Shown: positions 1 through 7,240, counted from the stretch's first letter. The stretch is DNA of 15,458 bases from Candidatus Huberarchaeum crystalense (GCA_002789275.1 PFSX01000072.1:1-15458), one strand, 5' to 3'. The notes: generated by a model not told the origin, from the sequence alone. Numbers and translations: made by a program.

Positions 1-151
1 GATAAACTTCTGTACAGGAAGCATCATTTAACTTTTTGGTACAATCTTCACAGGAATTACATTCACATATTTCTGCTGCTACTATTGGATTTAAAACTAA
101 TAAAATTGCTGATAGCAAGCATATTTTTATGATTATATTTTTCATTTTCAT
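1..151 (-). CDS. N-terminus of a secreted, Cys-rich protein (partial, runs off left edge)
   Basis: The reading frame is open from an ATG at 151 to the window edge, giving 50 residues. It begins MKMKN, followed by a hydrophobic stretch at about residues 5-20 and a small-residue site around VAA at 24-26. This is a typical Sec signal peptide with likely cleavage near residue 26. The predicted mature N-terminus is rich in cysteine (C29, C31, C34, C37, C46; a C-x-C-x2-C-x2-C pattern). A second in-frame ATG lies at 145; an ATG at 165 is out of frame and stops quickly. The gene follows L32e on the same strand with about 300 bases between them. Its start region is duplicated upstream at 256-290. The short Cys-rich beginning is reminiscent of surface proteins with beta-helix or adhesin domains in small archaea, but the rest is missing and no family can be assigned. 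Confidence 0.6.
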   Translation of the reverse strand, partial: MKMKNIIIKICLLSAILLVLNPIVAAEICECNSCEDCTKKLNDASCTEVY

Positions 152-290
152 TTGTATTCGTTCATTTTCTTTATTTTTATCTTTTTTATTCATATTATAT
201 TGTATTAAATTATCTAAAAACAAGCAAAAACATTATGAGCAATCAGATATATAAAATTTTTATGATTATATTTTTCATTTTCATTTGTAT
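123..290. repeat. 35-base direct repeat carrying a start codon region (123-157 and 256-290)
   Basis: Bases 123-157 and 256-290 are identical over 35 bases with an offset of 133. On the minus strand both encode the same start, MKMKNIIIKI. The left copy continues as the signal-peptide protein. The right copy runs into a stop after about 13 codons. The 98 bases between the copies are AT-rich and have no recognisable gene. This is a local duplication of the 5' end of the secreted-protein gene. Confidence 0.85.
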
Positions 291-455
291 CCACTAGAAT
301 TATGACTTTCTTTTTTGACTATTTCTTTTTTGTCTACTTTTATTTCTTTCTTCACTTTATCCTTATTTTTTTCATCTTCTTCCCCCACAGTTTTTTTCTC
401 TGCACTTTCTTTTATTTCTTTTTTCACTTTATCCTTATTTTTTTCCTTTTTTTAT
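281..455 (-). pseudogene. Frameshifted remnant of the L32e C-terminal tail
   Basis: Just beyond the present L32e stop (456-458), another minus-strand frame still encodes the same tail repeat (KNKDKVKKEIKESAEKK, KVDKKEIVKKE) with no stop for about 54 codons, ending at a TGA at 281-283. Bases 317-445 match 534-662 at an offset of 217, but the flanking block 476-533 matches 710-767 at an offset of 234 (78 codons). The difference is a 17-base deletion between about 445 and 476, which throws the frame and creates the early stop. The TGA overlaps the ATG of the right-hand copy of the duplicated start (ATGA), so the ancestral L32e may have overlapped the next gene by four bases. A frameshift rescue looks impossible: the frame-0 TGA comes first and the alternative frame has its own stop there. 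Confidence 0.7.
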
Positions 456-767
456 TCACTTTTTTATACTTTTTTCAACTTCTTTTTTCACTGGTTCTTT
501 CCCCACATCATTTTTTTCATCATCTTCTTTTTTGACTATTTCTTTTTTGTCTACTTTTATTTCTTTTTTCACTTTATCCTTATTTTTTTCATCTTCTTTC
601 TCCACAGTTTTTTTCTCTGCACTTTCTTTTATTTCTTTTTTCACTTTATCCTTATTTTTTTCATCTTCTTTCTCCACATTTTTTTTCTCTGCACTTTCTT
701 TTATTTTTTCAGCTTCTTTTTTCACTGGTTCTTTCCCTACATCATTTTTTTCATCAGCTTCTTTTTT
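317..767 (-). repeat. Tandem 234-base repeat coding for the L32e tail
   Basis: Two adjacent units, 534-767 (234 bases, intact) and 317-533 (217 bases, with a 17-base deletion). On the minus strand the unit encodes 78 residues of Lys/Glu-rich sequence, marked by DEKNDVGKEPVKKE at L32e residues 145-158 and 223-236. A shorter internal repeat of about 25 residues (IKESAEKK..VEKEDEKNKDKVKKE) lies inside each unit. Because 234 is a multiple of three, the duplication itself was in frame. Confidence 0.85.
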
Positions 768-1187
768 GTCTACTTTTATTTCTTTTTTCACTTTTTTAAT
801 TTTGATTTTTCTATTGATTTTTGGGTTGAATATTTTTATCTTTTTTTTCTTTGCATCTTCGACAATTTTTGTTTTTAATTTTGCTCCAATTTGAGCAGCA
901 ACATAAATTCCTTGTGTTTTTGGATCAACTTTTTCGAGTTCTTTCAAATTGTGAATCCAAATAGGTCGCAAACCAGAAGGATGCAGGCCTCTTAAATTTT
1001 CTGGCTGTTTGTATCCAATATTTGGCCTATTATGAGGAAATTCTGTTTTTCTGCGAAAATGGCTATGAATTCCTGGCAATCTCCATTTTTCATCCAATCT
1101 TCCATGCGATGAAGATATTCCTACGCGCATAAATCGCGGTTTTCTTATTCCTGTTTTTAAAATTTTTGCCTTATTTCTTAAAGACAT
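456..1187 (-). CDS. rpl32e: Large ribosomal subunit protein L32e (eL32) with a long repetitive charged tail
   Basis: A structural protein of the large ribosomal subunit, found in archaea and eukaryotes. The first ~125 of 243 residues match the family: RKPRFMR at 16-21, HGRLDEKWRLPGIHSHFR at 28-45, GYKQPENLRGLHPSG at 58-72. The usual length is about 120-135 residues. The remaining ~110 residues are almost only Lys, Glu, Asp, Val and Asn in tandem repeats, and are probably disordered on the ribosome surface. The start ATG at 1185-1187 overlaps the L6 stop by one base (TAATG) and is preceded by a strong Shine-Dalgarno sequence, GGAGGG, within the end of L6, so translation is probably coupled. 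The present stop results from a 17-base deletion in the repeat, and the tail was once longer. In most archaea L19e, L18 and S5 follow here; in this window they do not. Confidence 0.95.
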   Translation of the reverse strand: MSLRNKAKILKTGIRKPRFMRVGISSSHGRLDEKWRLPGIHSHFRRKTEFPHNRPNIGYKQPENLRGLHPSGLRPIWIHNLKELEKVDPKTQGIYVAAQIGAKLKTKIVEDAKKKKIKIFNPKINRKIKIKKVKKEIKVDKKEADEKNDVGKEPVKKEAEKIKESAEKKNVEKEDEKNKDKVKKEIKESAEKKTVEKEDEKNKDKVKKEIKVDKKEIVKKEDDEKNDVGKEPVKKEVEKSIKK

Positions 1188-1729
1188 TATTTACCCTCCA
1201 CAATATAAATACCATCTTGAAATACTCTGCGGTCTTTGTTTAGAATCTTTGTTGCTTTTTCAATGTTTGCTGCTGTGCATCCTACATCTTCTTTATTATT
1301 TCCTCTGACTATAATGTCAGCACCCTTGACTTCAACTGTTGTTCCTTTTGTTATTTTTGCTGATCTTGGAGATCGTTCGCCCAAAAAGTTTGATATTATT
1401 ACTATATTTCCTTGCTGTTTTAGTTGTATTGGAAAGTGCTGGTATATGATTTTTAATTTCTTTTCCCAACCTTCTTGGACTCCACGAAGCATATTTTTTA
1501 TGTGAGCTGTTGTTGTTTTGAGCGCGCACTTACCTTTTTTTGTTTTTTGTATAGATTCAATCGTTAAAACAGAATCATTAACATTAAACTTTATATTTAG
1601 ATGAGCAAAATTTCTTGAACTTTTGGTGTTTTTGCCTGTTATTTCTATAATTCTGCTGTCTTCTTTTATTTGAACGCCAGACGGAATTACAATTTTTGTT
1701 ATCATCTTTTTTTCCTGTTTTTCTACCAT
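1187..1729 (-). CDS. rpl6: Large ribosomal subunit protein L6 (uL6)
   Basis: A large-subunit protein near the factor-binding site. With a start at ATG 1729 it is 180 residues, the usual archaeal length. Recognisable parts are the N-terminal domain (VIPSGVQIKEDSRIIEITG..SRNF) and the second repeat with FPIQLKQQGNIVIISNFLGERSPR and the C-terminal DRRVFQDGIYIVEGK. The open frame extends six codons upstream to a TTG at 1747, inside S8. ATG 1729 is preferred because it has an AGGA sequence about seven bases upstream and begins 7 bases after the S8 stop. A further ATG lies eight codons in. The gene is third in the S14-S8-L6-L32e operon and overlaps L32e by one base. Confidence 0.93.
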   Translation of the reverse strand: MVEKQEKKMITKIVIPSGVQIKEDSRIIEITGKNTKSSRNFAHLNIKFNVNDSVLTIESIQKTKKGKCALKTTTAHIKNMLRGVQEGWEKKLKIIYQHFPIQLKQQGNIVIISNFLGERSPRSAKITKGTTVEVKGADIIVRGNNKEDVGCTAANIEKATKILNKDRRVFQDGIYIVEGK

Positions 1730-1736
1730 TTTTTTC

Positions 1737-2120
1737 CTAATATACAACAGCGACTACAATGCCGCCGATTCCTTTTTGTTTTGCTTGAATGTGAGTAATT
1801 ATGCCCCGAGATGTTGATAAAATAATCCTTCCAAGATCTTTTGCAAGAAGATACCTCTGTTCCCACCAAATATAATTTTGTTTGTTGAATGGTGATCTTG
1901 GTTTTATTGAGGCACAATAATTAATTTTTCCTGCTAATGTAACTTTTGCAAATTCTCCGCGTGTGGTCTTTGTTAATTCATAATCTTTAATATATTTTTC
2001 TTCTTTTAAAACCAGCAAAATTTCTTTAAGAAGGCCGTTAACTTGAATCAGAACTTCGTTTTGTTTTTGCAAATCAGCGTTCTTGATTTTTGTTAACATA
2101 TTTGCTACTATATCTGTCAT
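1737..2120 (-). CDS. rps8: Small ribosomal subunit protein S8 (uS8)
   Basis: A small-subunit protein that binds the central domain of 16S rRNA. It has 127 residues, normal for archaea. The N-terminus (MTDIVANMLTKIKNA) and C-terminus (STSRGIITHIQAKQKGIGG) are the conserved signatures of the family; the latter forms the RNA-binding C-terminal domain. The ATG directly follows the S14 stop (TAAATG), with GGTGG a few bases upstream acting as a Shine-Dalgarno sequence. It lies in the ancestral order of the archaeal spc operon, between S14 and L6. Confidence 0.95.
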   Translation of the reverse strand: MTDIVANMLTKIKNADLQKQNEVLIQVNGLLKEILLVLKEEKYIKDYELTKTTRGEFAKVTLAGKINYCASIKPRSPFNKQNYIWWEQRYLLAKDLGRIILSTSRGIITHIQAKQKGIGGIVVAVVY

Positions 2121-2324
2121 TTAATCCACCTTATCAAATCCAAGTTCATAGGCATTGTCGCGCATACAATTTCTGCATATTCTTAGCCCGTATTTTTTGA
2201 TCACACCTTTTTCTCTTACTCCGCAAAAAATGCATGCTTTATCTTTTGCATCCATTATTTTGTTAGTTTTTTTGACTTTTGCGTTTGCAGGCGTATTTTT
2301 GACTTTTAAAGTTATATGAGCCAT
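2121..2324 (-). CDS. rps14: Small ribosomal subunit protein S14 (uS14), zinc-binding type
   Basis: A short S14 of the archaeal zinc-ribbon type, 67 residues. The two metal-binding pairs are CIFC and CRNC, with GVIKKYGLRICRNC between and LGFDKVD at the end, the standard C-terminal signature. About ten extra residues at the N-terminus (MAHITLKVKNTPANAKVKK) make it longer than the usual 50-57. It is the first gene of the minus-strand cluster here; L5, which normally precedes it, is missing, and a decayed SGNH hydrolase end lies upstream instead. No Shine-Dalgarno sequence is seen before the ATG, whereas the downstream genes have one, consistent with a leaderless first cistron. Confidence 0.93.
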   Translation of the reverse strand: MAHITLKVKNTPANAKVKKTNKIMDAKDKACIFCGVREKGVIKKYGLRICRNCMRDNAYELGFDKVD

Positions 2325-2344
2325 ATATTTTTGTTGTTAATTTT

Positions 2345-2357
2345 GTTAATTTAATTG
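2345..2357 (-). promoter_or_regulatory. Probable TATA box for the S14-S8-L6-L32e operon
   Basis: The minus-strand AT-rich element CAATTAAATTAAC is centred about 27 bases upstream of the S14 ATG. That is the distance expected if transcription starts at or next to the start codon. It overlaps the stop codon of the decayed SGNH fragment. The match to a TATA box is modest. Confidence 0.4.
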
Positions 2358-2461
2358 TTTTGGTTTTTTAGCACATTTTTGACTAAATTAAAAATCATCT
2401 TATGACCATCAGTATTTGGGTGAAGAACATCATCCAAGGTTTTAATATATTCTGAAGACAG
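2351..2461 (-). pseudogene. Decayed C-terminus of an SGNH/GDSL-family hydrolase
   Basis: A 36-codon minus-strand frame ending at TAA 2351-2353 reads LSSEYIKTLDDVLHPNTDGH followed by KMIFNLVKNVLKNQNN. The DxxH-P-N-x-x-GH pattern is the block V signature of SGNH/GDSL esterases, which holds the catalytic Asp and His at the C-terminus. The helical tail after it fits the family. Immediately upstream the frame is closed by a TAA, and no GDS motif or other block is readable in 2462-2640, so only the tail of the gene survives. Chance is possible for such a short piece, but the motif and its position at the end of the frame agree. Confidence 0.5.
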
Positions 2462-2640
2462 TTAACCATAATCTTTTTATCATCAAATAAAACTCACATA
2501 GCCTATCCGCAAAGTAAAAGTTAAATCACTTTGTCAAGAATGAAGTGAAAATTTTAAATCACAACATGTAGTTTATTTATTTATACTTTTTATTTATTTT
2601 TATAAAAAATTTATTTTACATCATAAAAAGTTATAATGCA
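2462..2640. other. Intergenic AT-rich stretch, no gene seen
   Basis: This lies between the SGNH remnant and the SepRS promoter. There is no open frame of note on either strand. A small inverted repeat TCACTT/AAGTGA spans 2526-2548. The stretch may be further decayed sequence of the hydrolase gene, but no motif supports that. Confidence 0.4.
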
Positions 2641-2642
2641 AT

Positions 2643-2652
2643 TTTTATAAAT
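2643..2652 (+). promoter_or_regulatory. TATA box of the SepRS gene
   Basis: TTTATAAATA is centred about 28 bases before the SepRS ATG at 2676. A start point about 26 bases downstream of the box would fall at or next to the ATG, so the mRNA is probably leaderless. No Shine-Dalgarno sequence is present. Confidence 0.65.
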
Positions 2653-2675
2653 ATTTTTACTTTGCAAAATACCTT

Positions 2676-4271
2676 ATGGTCTTTAAATTTAAACAACAAG
2701 CAAAACCACATCCTGTTTGCGAAATGATTGAAAAAATAAGACAAACATTTTTAAAGTTTGGACTTAGTGAAGTTATAAACCCTATGATAATTGAAGAATC
2801 AGAAATTTATAAACAATATGGGCCAGAGGCAGCGGTTATTTTGGACAGATGCTTTTATCTCGCAGAACTTCCGCGACCAGAAATAGGACTTAGTAACAAA
2901 AAACTTGATAAAATAGATAAAATTGCTCCCATGTGGAGAGAAGAAATATGCTCAGAATACAGCAAAAGCAGCTGTTGTTATTGCAGTCAAAATTTGGATA
3001 CAAATTCAGAAACAATTCTTAAAACTCTGTTGCGCGAGTATAAAAAAGGCAATATTGAAGGCGACAATATGCTTGAAGAGATGGTAAAACAACTAAATAT
3101 ATCAGCACAGCAAGCTAGCTGCATTCTTGACGAAGTTTTTACAGAGTTAAAAGAAATCAAACCACAACCAACAACAAAAACACTTCGCTCCCATATGACT
3201 TCTGCGTGGTTTTCTGTTCTTGCAAAAGCACACAAAAAATCAGAAATTCCTATTGGATTTTTTTCAATAGGTCCAAGATTTAGGCGCGAGCAAAAGTTAG
3301 ATGCAACCCATCTTTACGAATCAACAACTGCCTCAGCAGTTGTGATGGCTCAAGAATTTTCAGAGACAGAAATTTTTAGTTTTGTAGAAAAGTTATGCAA
3401 TAATTTGGGTTTCAAAAAAATAAATATTATCAGAAAAAAAGCAACAGCTCAATATTATGAAAACAACAAAGAATGGGAGGTTTATGCTTTGATAAACGGC
3501 AATGATGTTGAAATTGCTGACTTTGGTTTGTACTCAAAAAGAGCATTAAAGAGTTATAAGATAACTCACTCTGTTTTTAATATAGGATTTGGAGTAGAGC
3601 GACTTGCAATGCTATCAACAAAAAACAATGACATAAGAAATCTTGTTTATTGGCATATGCAAGAAGGCGTTTCTTTTTCAGACAAAGAACTCATAAAACA
3701 AATTGAAATAATTGAGAAACCTAACACAGAACAAGGATTAAAACTCAAAGAATTAATTGCAAAAACCGCAAAAAAATATGCTTTTGAAAAATCACCTTGT
3801 AGATTTAATGTGTTTGAGGACAAGTTTTTAGGAAAAAAGATAAAGGTCTCTGTTGTTGAAAAAGAAGAAAACACAAAATTGCTCGGTCCTGCCTGTTTAA
3901 ATAACATTTATGCGTTTGAGGGCAGCATATATGGCATTCCTCCTAAAAATTCATTTAAAGGAACAAACAACATAAAGAACAAGGGAATCAAAGCAAACTT
4001 TAATTTTTTAGACGCTATTTCCTCTTATTTTGCGGCAAAAATAGAAGAGCGAGTTTTGCAAGAGTTAAAAAAGACCGATTTACCAAAAGCAAATGACAAA
4101 TATGGCAAAAACAACAAGAAAACAAACTTTTGGCAGTTAAAAATGGCAAAAACACCTGCAGAAGTCAATATAAAAATAAGCGAGCCAGCAAACAGATTTA
4201 TTACCTCTAACAACAAAAAAATAATGCTTAGAGGGCCAATTTTTATGGGTATTGAATTAAAAATAGAGTAA
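2676..4271 (+). CDS. sepS: O-phosphoseryl-tRNA(Cys) synthetase (SepRS)
   Basis: A class II aminoacyl-tRNA synthetase that attaches O-phosphoserine to tRNA-Cys, the first step of tRNA-dependent cysteine synthesis. It has 531 residues. Recognisable family blocks, from memory of methanogen SepRS: KPHPV at 10-14, NPMIIEESEIYKQYGPEA at 35-52, DRCFYLAELPRPEIGL at 57-72, RSHMTSAWF at 171-179, motif 2 SIGPRFRREQ at 197-206, and motif 3 GFGVERLAML at 304-313. The C-terminal anticodon-binding part includes LLGPACLNNIYAFEGSIYGI and ends RGPIFMGIELKIE. Two oddities: the protein starts only ten residues before KPHPV, so about 35 N-terminal residues of methanogen enzymes are absent (an in-frame stop at 2634 rules out a longer start), and an insertion of roughly 20 residues around 84-112 carries four cysteines (C92, C100, C101, C103). 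It converges with SepCysS and tRNA-Cys. Confidence 0.95.
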   Translation: MVFKFKQQAKPHPVCEMIEKIRQTFLKFGLSEVINPMIIEESEIYKQYGPEAAVILDRCFYLAELPRPEIGLSNKKLDKIDKIAPMWREEICSEYSKSSCCYCSQNLDTNSETILKTLLREYKKGNIEGDNMLEEMVKQLNISAQQASCILDEVFTELKEIKPQPTTKTLRSHMTSAWFSVLAKAHKKSEIPIGFFSIGPRFRREQKLDATHLYESTTASAVVMAQEFSETEIFSFVEKLCNNLGFKKINIIRKKATAQYYENNKEWEVYALINGNDVEIADFGLYSKRALKSYKITHSVFNIGFGVERLAMLSTKNNDIRNLVYWHMQEGVSFSDKELIKQIEIIEKPNTEQGLKLKELIAKTAKKYAFEKSPCRFNVFEDKFLGKKIKVSVVEKEENTKLLGPACLNNIYAFEGSIYGIPPKNSFKGTNNIKNKGIKANFNFLDAISSYFAAKIEERVLQELKKTDLPKANDKYGKNNKKTNFWQLKMAKTPAEVNIKISEPANRFITSNNKKIMLRGPIFMGIELKIE

Positions 4272-4355
4272 ATAATAATACCAAATAATTATTAATTATT
4301 GTTACTCAGTTACTCATAATTAAAGAAGTTAGATTTGCTAACTATTATTAGTATT

Positions 4356-4460
4356 GATATTATTTATTAAAACAAATAAGTATTAACAAGGATATTATTT
4401 ATTAAAACAAATAAGTATTAACAAGGATATTATTTATTAAAACAAATAAGTATTAACAAA
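4356..4460 (+). repeat. Three tandem 35-base repeats containing TATA-like boxes, upstream of the scaffold gene
   Basis: Copies start at 4356, 4391 and 4426 and are identical except for the last base of the third. Each contains TATTTATTAAAA and ends in TATTAACAAG. The array stops five bases before the ATG of the IscU-like gene. There are no unique spacers, so it is not a CRISPR array. The duplication multiplies a promoter-like element. Confidence 0.9.
4431..4442 (+). promoter_or_regulatory. Probable TATA box of the IscU/NifU-like gene (third repeat copy)
   Basis: TATTTATTAAAA in the third repeat copy is centred 29-30 bases before the ATG at 4466, which fits an almost leaderless transcript. 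Identical boxes sit 35 and 70 bases further upstream and could drive transcripts with longer leaders. Confidence 0.5.
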
Positions 4461-4465
4461 AAGTT

Positions 4466-4894
4466 ATGCACAATAAGACACTTTTATCTCACTTTTTTCA
4501 CCCAAAAAATATGGGAAAAATGAAAAAACCAAGTGGATATGGGCGCGCAGGAAACCCTGTTTGCGGCGATATAATGGATTTTTATTTGAAAATAAAAGAT
4601 GAAAAAAGTAAAGCAATCATTAAAGATGTCAAGTGGGAAACCTTAGGATGTCCTGTTGCATTGGCTAATAGTTCAGTTCTTAGTGAAATGGTAAAAGGAA
4701 AGGCACTAAAAGATGCTGAAAAAATTACGCAGAAACAAATTATTAAAAAGCTCGGCGGCGAAATTCCCCATCAAAAACTTCATTGTTCAATGCTGGCACT
4801 TGATGCTTTTCATCAGGCTATTAACTATTATAAAAAGAAAAGGAAGATTATTGAACTTAAAACAAAACCAAAAACCAAGCATAACTTCAATTAA
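4466..4894 (+). CDS. iscU: Fe-S cluster assembly scaffold, IscU/NifU N-terminal type
   Basis: A U-type scaffold on which sulfur from a cysteine desulfurase and iron are assembled into Fe-S clusters. It has 142 residues. All three ligand cysteines are present: C33 with D35 in AGNPVCGD, C62 in TLGCPVALANSS, and C107 in HQKLHCSMLA. The N-terminal helix HFFHPKNMGKM and the final basic tail are typical or unremarkable. The usual GCGAAIA is GCPVALA here, a mild departure seen next to the second ligand. The tail of about 20 Lys-rich residues is extra. The gene follows SepRS on the same strand after a gap of 194 bases with its own repeated promoter. Given its neighbours it may serve SepCysS, whose methanogen relative has been shown to carry an Fe-S cluster, but it could equally be the general scaffold of the cell. 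Confidence 0.9.
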   Translation: MHNKTLLSHFFHPKNMGKMKKPSGYGRAGNPVCGDIMDFYLKIKDEKSKAIIKDVKWETLGCPVALANSSVLSEMVKGKALKDAEKITQKQIIKKLGGEIPHQKLHCSMLALDAFHQAINYYKKKRKIIELKTKPKTKHNFN

Positions 4895-5050
4895 ATCCAA
4901 TATTATAACAAAATCACTAAATGCAAATTATTCTTAACTTAAATAAATATATAGATTATTAACTAACTTAACACTTGTTTTTTTTAATAAAAGTGCGCAA
5001 ACCTTTTTATATAATTGCTTGTTTTTACAAACAAATCATCTGATAAATGC
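4895..5050. other. Convergent intergenic region, no gene seen
   Basis: AT-rich sequence between the convergent scaffold gene and tRNA-Cys. It contains a perfect 6-base inverted repeat TTGTTT/AAACAA at 5019-5034, which may aid termination. No open frame worth calling. Confidence 0.4.
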
Positions 5051-5081
5051 TTGGTTAATTTATTTTATAAAAATAAACCAA
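5051..5081 (-). terminator. Inverted repeat downstream of tRNA-Cys, possible terminator
   Basis: TTGGTT and AACCAA, extended by TTTATTTT/AAAATAAA, form an almost perfect palindrome 10 bases beyond the tRNA 3' end. Its position suits termination or 3' processing of the tRNA transcript. The high AT content makes a chance palindrome more likely than usual. Confidence 0.4.
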
Positions 5082-5091
5082 ATTCTAAAAA

Positions 5092-5162
5092 AGTAGGGGA
5101 AGAGAGTCGAACTCTTTTAAACCGGTCTGCAGCCGGACGCGTGGCCGTTCCGCCACCCCTAC
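5092..5162 (-). tRNA. tRNA-Cys (anticodon GCA)
   Basis: The minus strand folds as a full cloverleaf of 71 bases. The acceptor GTAGGGG pairs with CCCCTAC over all seven positions. The D arm is a 3-bp stem (GCG/CGC). The anticodon stem TCCGG/CCGGT has one T-T mismatch at its outer pair. The anticodon loop CTGCAGA gives GCA, so Cys. The T arm is AAGAG/CTCTT with loop TTCGACT. The discriminator base is T (U73) and position 37 is G; the GCA anticodon, U73 and G37 are known identity elements for SepRS. CCA is not encoded. The gene lies 24 bases downstream of the SepCysS stop on the same strand, so it is either co-transcribed or uses an AT-rich promoter overlapping that stop (about 5184-5198). Confidence 0.95.
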
Positions 5163-5186
5163 ATAAATTTTTAAAAAATTTATAGT

Positions 5187-6395
<1,209 letters not shown>

Positions 6396-6400
6396 TTACT

Positions 6401-6409
6401 TATTAATTT
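6401..6409 (-). promoter_or_regulatory. Probable TATA box of SepCysS
   Basis: On the minus strand AAATTAATA is centred about 25 bases upstream of the SepCysS ATG, in the 103-base gap after DedA. It implies that SepCysS, perhaps with tRNA-Cys, can be transcribed on its own. AT-rich context weakens the call. Confidence 0.45.
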
Positions 6410-6483
6410 GTGGAGTTGTATTATTTTTAGTGTTATTTTTTAATTTCTGTTTTTTATTTGTTTCTTTTTGCTTTTTTGCTTAA

Positions 6484-7083
6484 TTAATGTTTTGTGTGTG
6501 AATATAAAAAATAAGCAATTACAACCACAAATCCAAGAATTATAATTATATCTATAATCTGACTGTATTTGATAATTTCTGACCAATTGTTTTTCAATGA
6601 AAATCCAATATATACTAAAAAGGTGTTCCAAATTCCTGCTCCAATTATAGTAAAAACTGAAAATTTTAACAGATTCATTTTTCCAATTCCTGCAGGTATT
6701 GAAATAAAATGACGAACAACAGGAATAAATCCGCCAACAAAAACAGTTATTTCGCCGTGCTTTTTAAAAAATGTTTCGGTTAGATTGAGGTGGTGGTTGT
6801 TAAGAAAAACATACTTGCCGAATCGTTTTATAAAATGCCTTCCACCAAAAGCGCCAATATAATATGAAATCAAAGAGCCAATTAAACTTCCAAGTGTGCT
6901 AAAAAATACAACTCCTATAAAGGAAAATTTTTCGTGCGCAATCAAAAATCCAGCAAAAGGCAGAACTGCCTCGCTTGGAACAGGAAAAATCGTACCTTCC
7001 ATTGCCATCAAAACAACAAGGCCTGCATAGCCTGCGCCTGCTATAAAATTTACAATACTTTCTACTAATATCTCTGTTAACAT
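6484..7083 (-). CDS. DedA-family (SNARE-associated) membrane protein
   Basis: An integral membrane protein of 199 residues, normal for DedA. Family motifs: an acidic residue in MAMEGTIFPVPSEAVLP (28-42), a Gly-rich reentrant region with GSLIGSLISYYIGAFGGR (65-82), and GGFIPVVRHFISIPAG (117-132) with the conserved arginine R124. There are hydrophobic segments at roughly 15-50, 55-78, 112-130, 138-162 and 176-194. Bacterial DedA proteins are linked to membrane lipid-carrier or phospholipid flipping and proton-motive homeostasis; the archaeal role is not known. It sits between the cysteine desulfurase and SepCysS on the same strand, but the gaps (157 and 103 bases) leave room for separate promoters, so a functional link to cysteine synthesis is not shown. 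Confidence 0.88.
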   Translation of the reverse strand: MLTEILVESIVNFIAGAGYAGLVVLMAMEGTIFPVPSEAVLPFAGFLIAHEKFSFIGVVFFSTLGSLIGSLISYYIGAFGGRHFIKRFGKYVFLNNHHLNLTETFFKKHGEITVFVGGFIPVVRHFISIPAGIGKMNLLKFSVFTIIGAGIWNTFLVYIGFSLKNNWSEIIKYSQIIDIIIILGFVVVIAYFLYSHTKH

Positions 7084-7101
7084 ATTTTTATTTGAATATA
7101 T

Positions 7102-7196
7102 TTTTTTAGATTAACAATTACCCCCTATTATTTTTCATATTTATGTTTGCTCTTTTTTAGATTAACAATTATATCCATCTATTATTTTTTATATTA
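7102..7196. repeat. Imperfect 51-base tandem repeat between DedA and the cysteine desulfurase
   Basis: TTTTTTAGATTAACAATTA occurs at 7102-7120 and 7153-7171, followed in both by a similar CTATTATTTTT-ATATT stretch with a two-base indel. The repeat lies in the region that must hold the DedA promoter on the minus strand. Confidence 0.7.
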
Positions 7197-7240
7197 ATTT
7201 TTATATCTTATTTTTTATAATATATTTATTTATAATTTAC

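Noticed and set aside
440-480. Programmed frameshift that would restore the L32e tail
   Set aside because: The in-frame TGA comes before any usable slippery site, and the target frame has its own TAA there.
302-894. Two long plus-strand frames rich in Phe, Ser and Leu that look like membrane proteins
   Set aside because: They are the complement of the Lys/Glu-rich L32e tail and its remnant; the periodicity comes from that repeat.
2395-2435. C/D box RNA on the minus strand (ATGATGT ... CTGATGG ... ATGATTT)
   Set aside because: The boxes are imperfect, there is no final D box or closing stem, and the stretch is better explained as the SGNH remnant.
4356-4460. CRISPR-like array before the scaffold gene
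   Set aside because: The units abut without unique spacers and there are no cas genes.
4713-4937. Second plus-strand frame overlapping the scaffold gene
   Set aside because: It is a shifted reading of the iscU-like coding sequence with no family resemblance.
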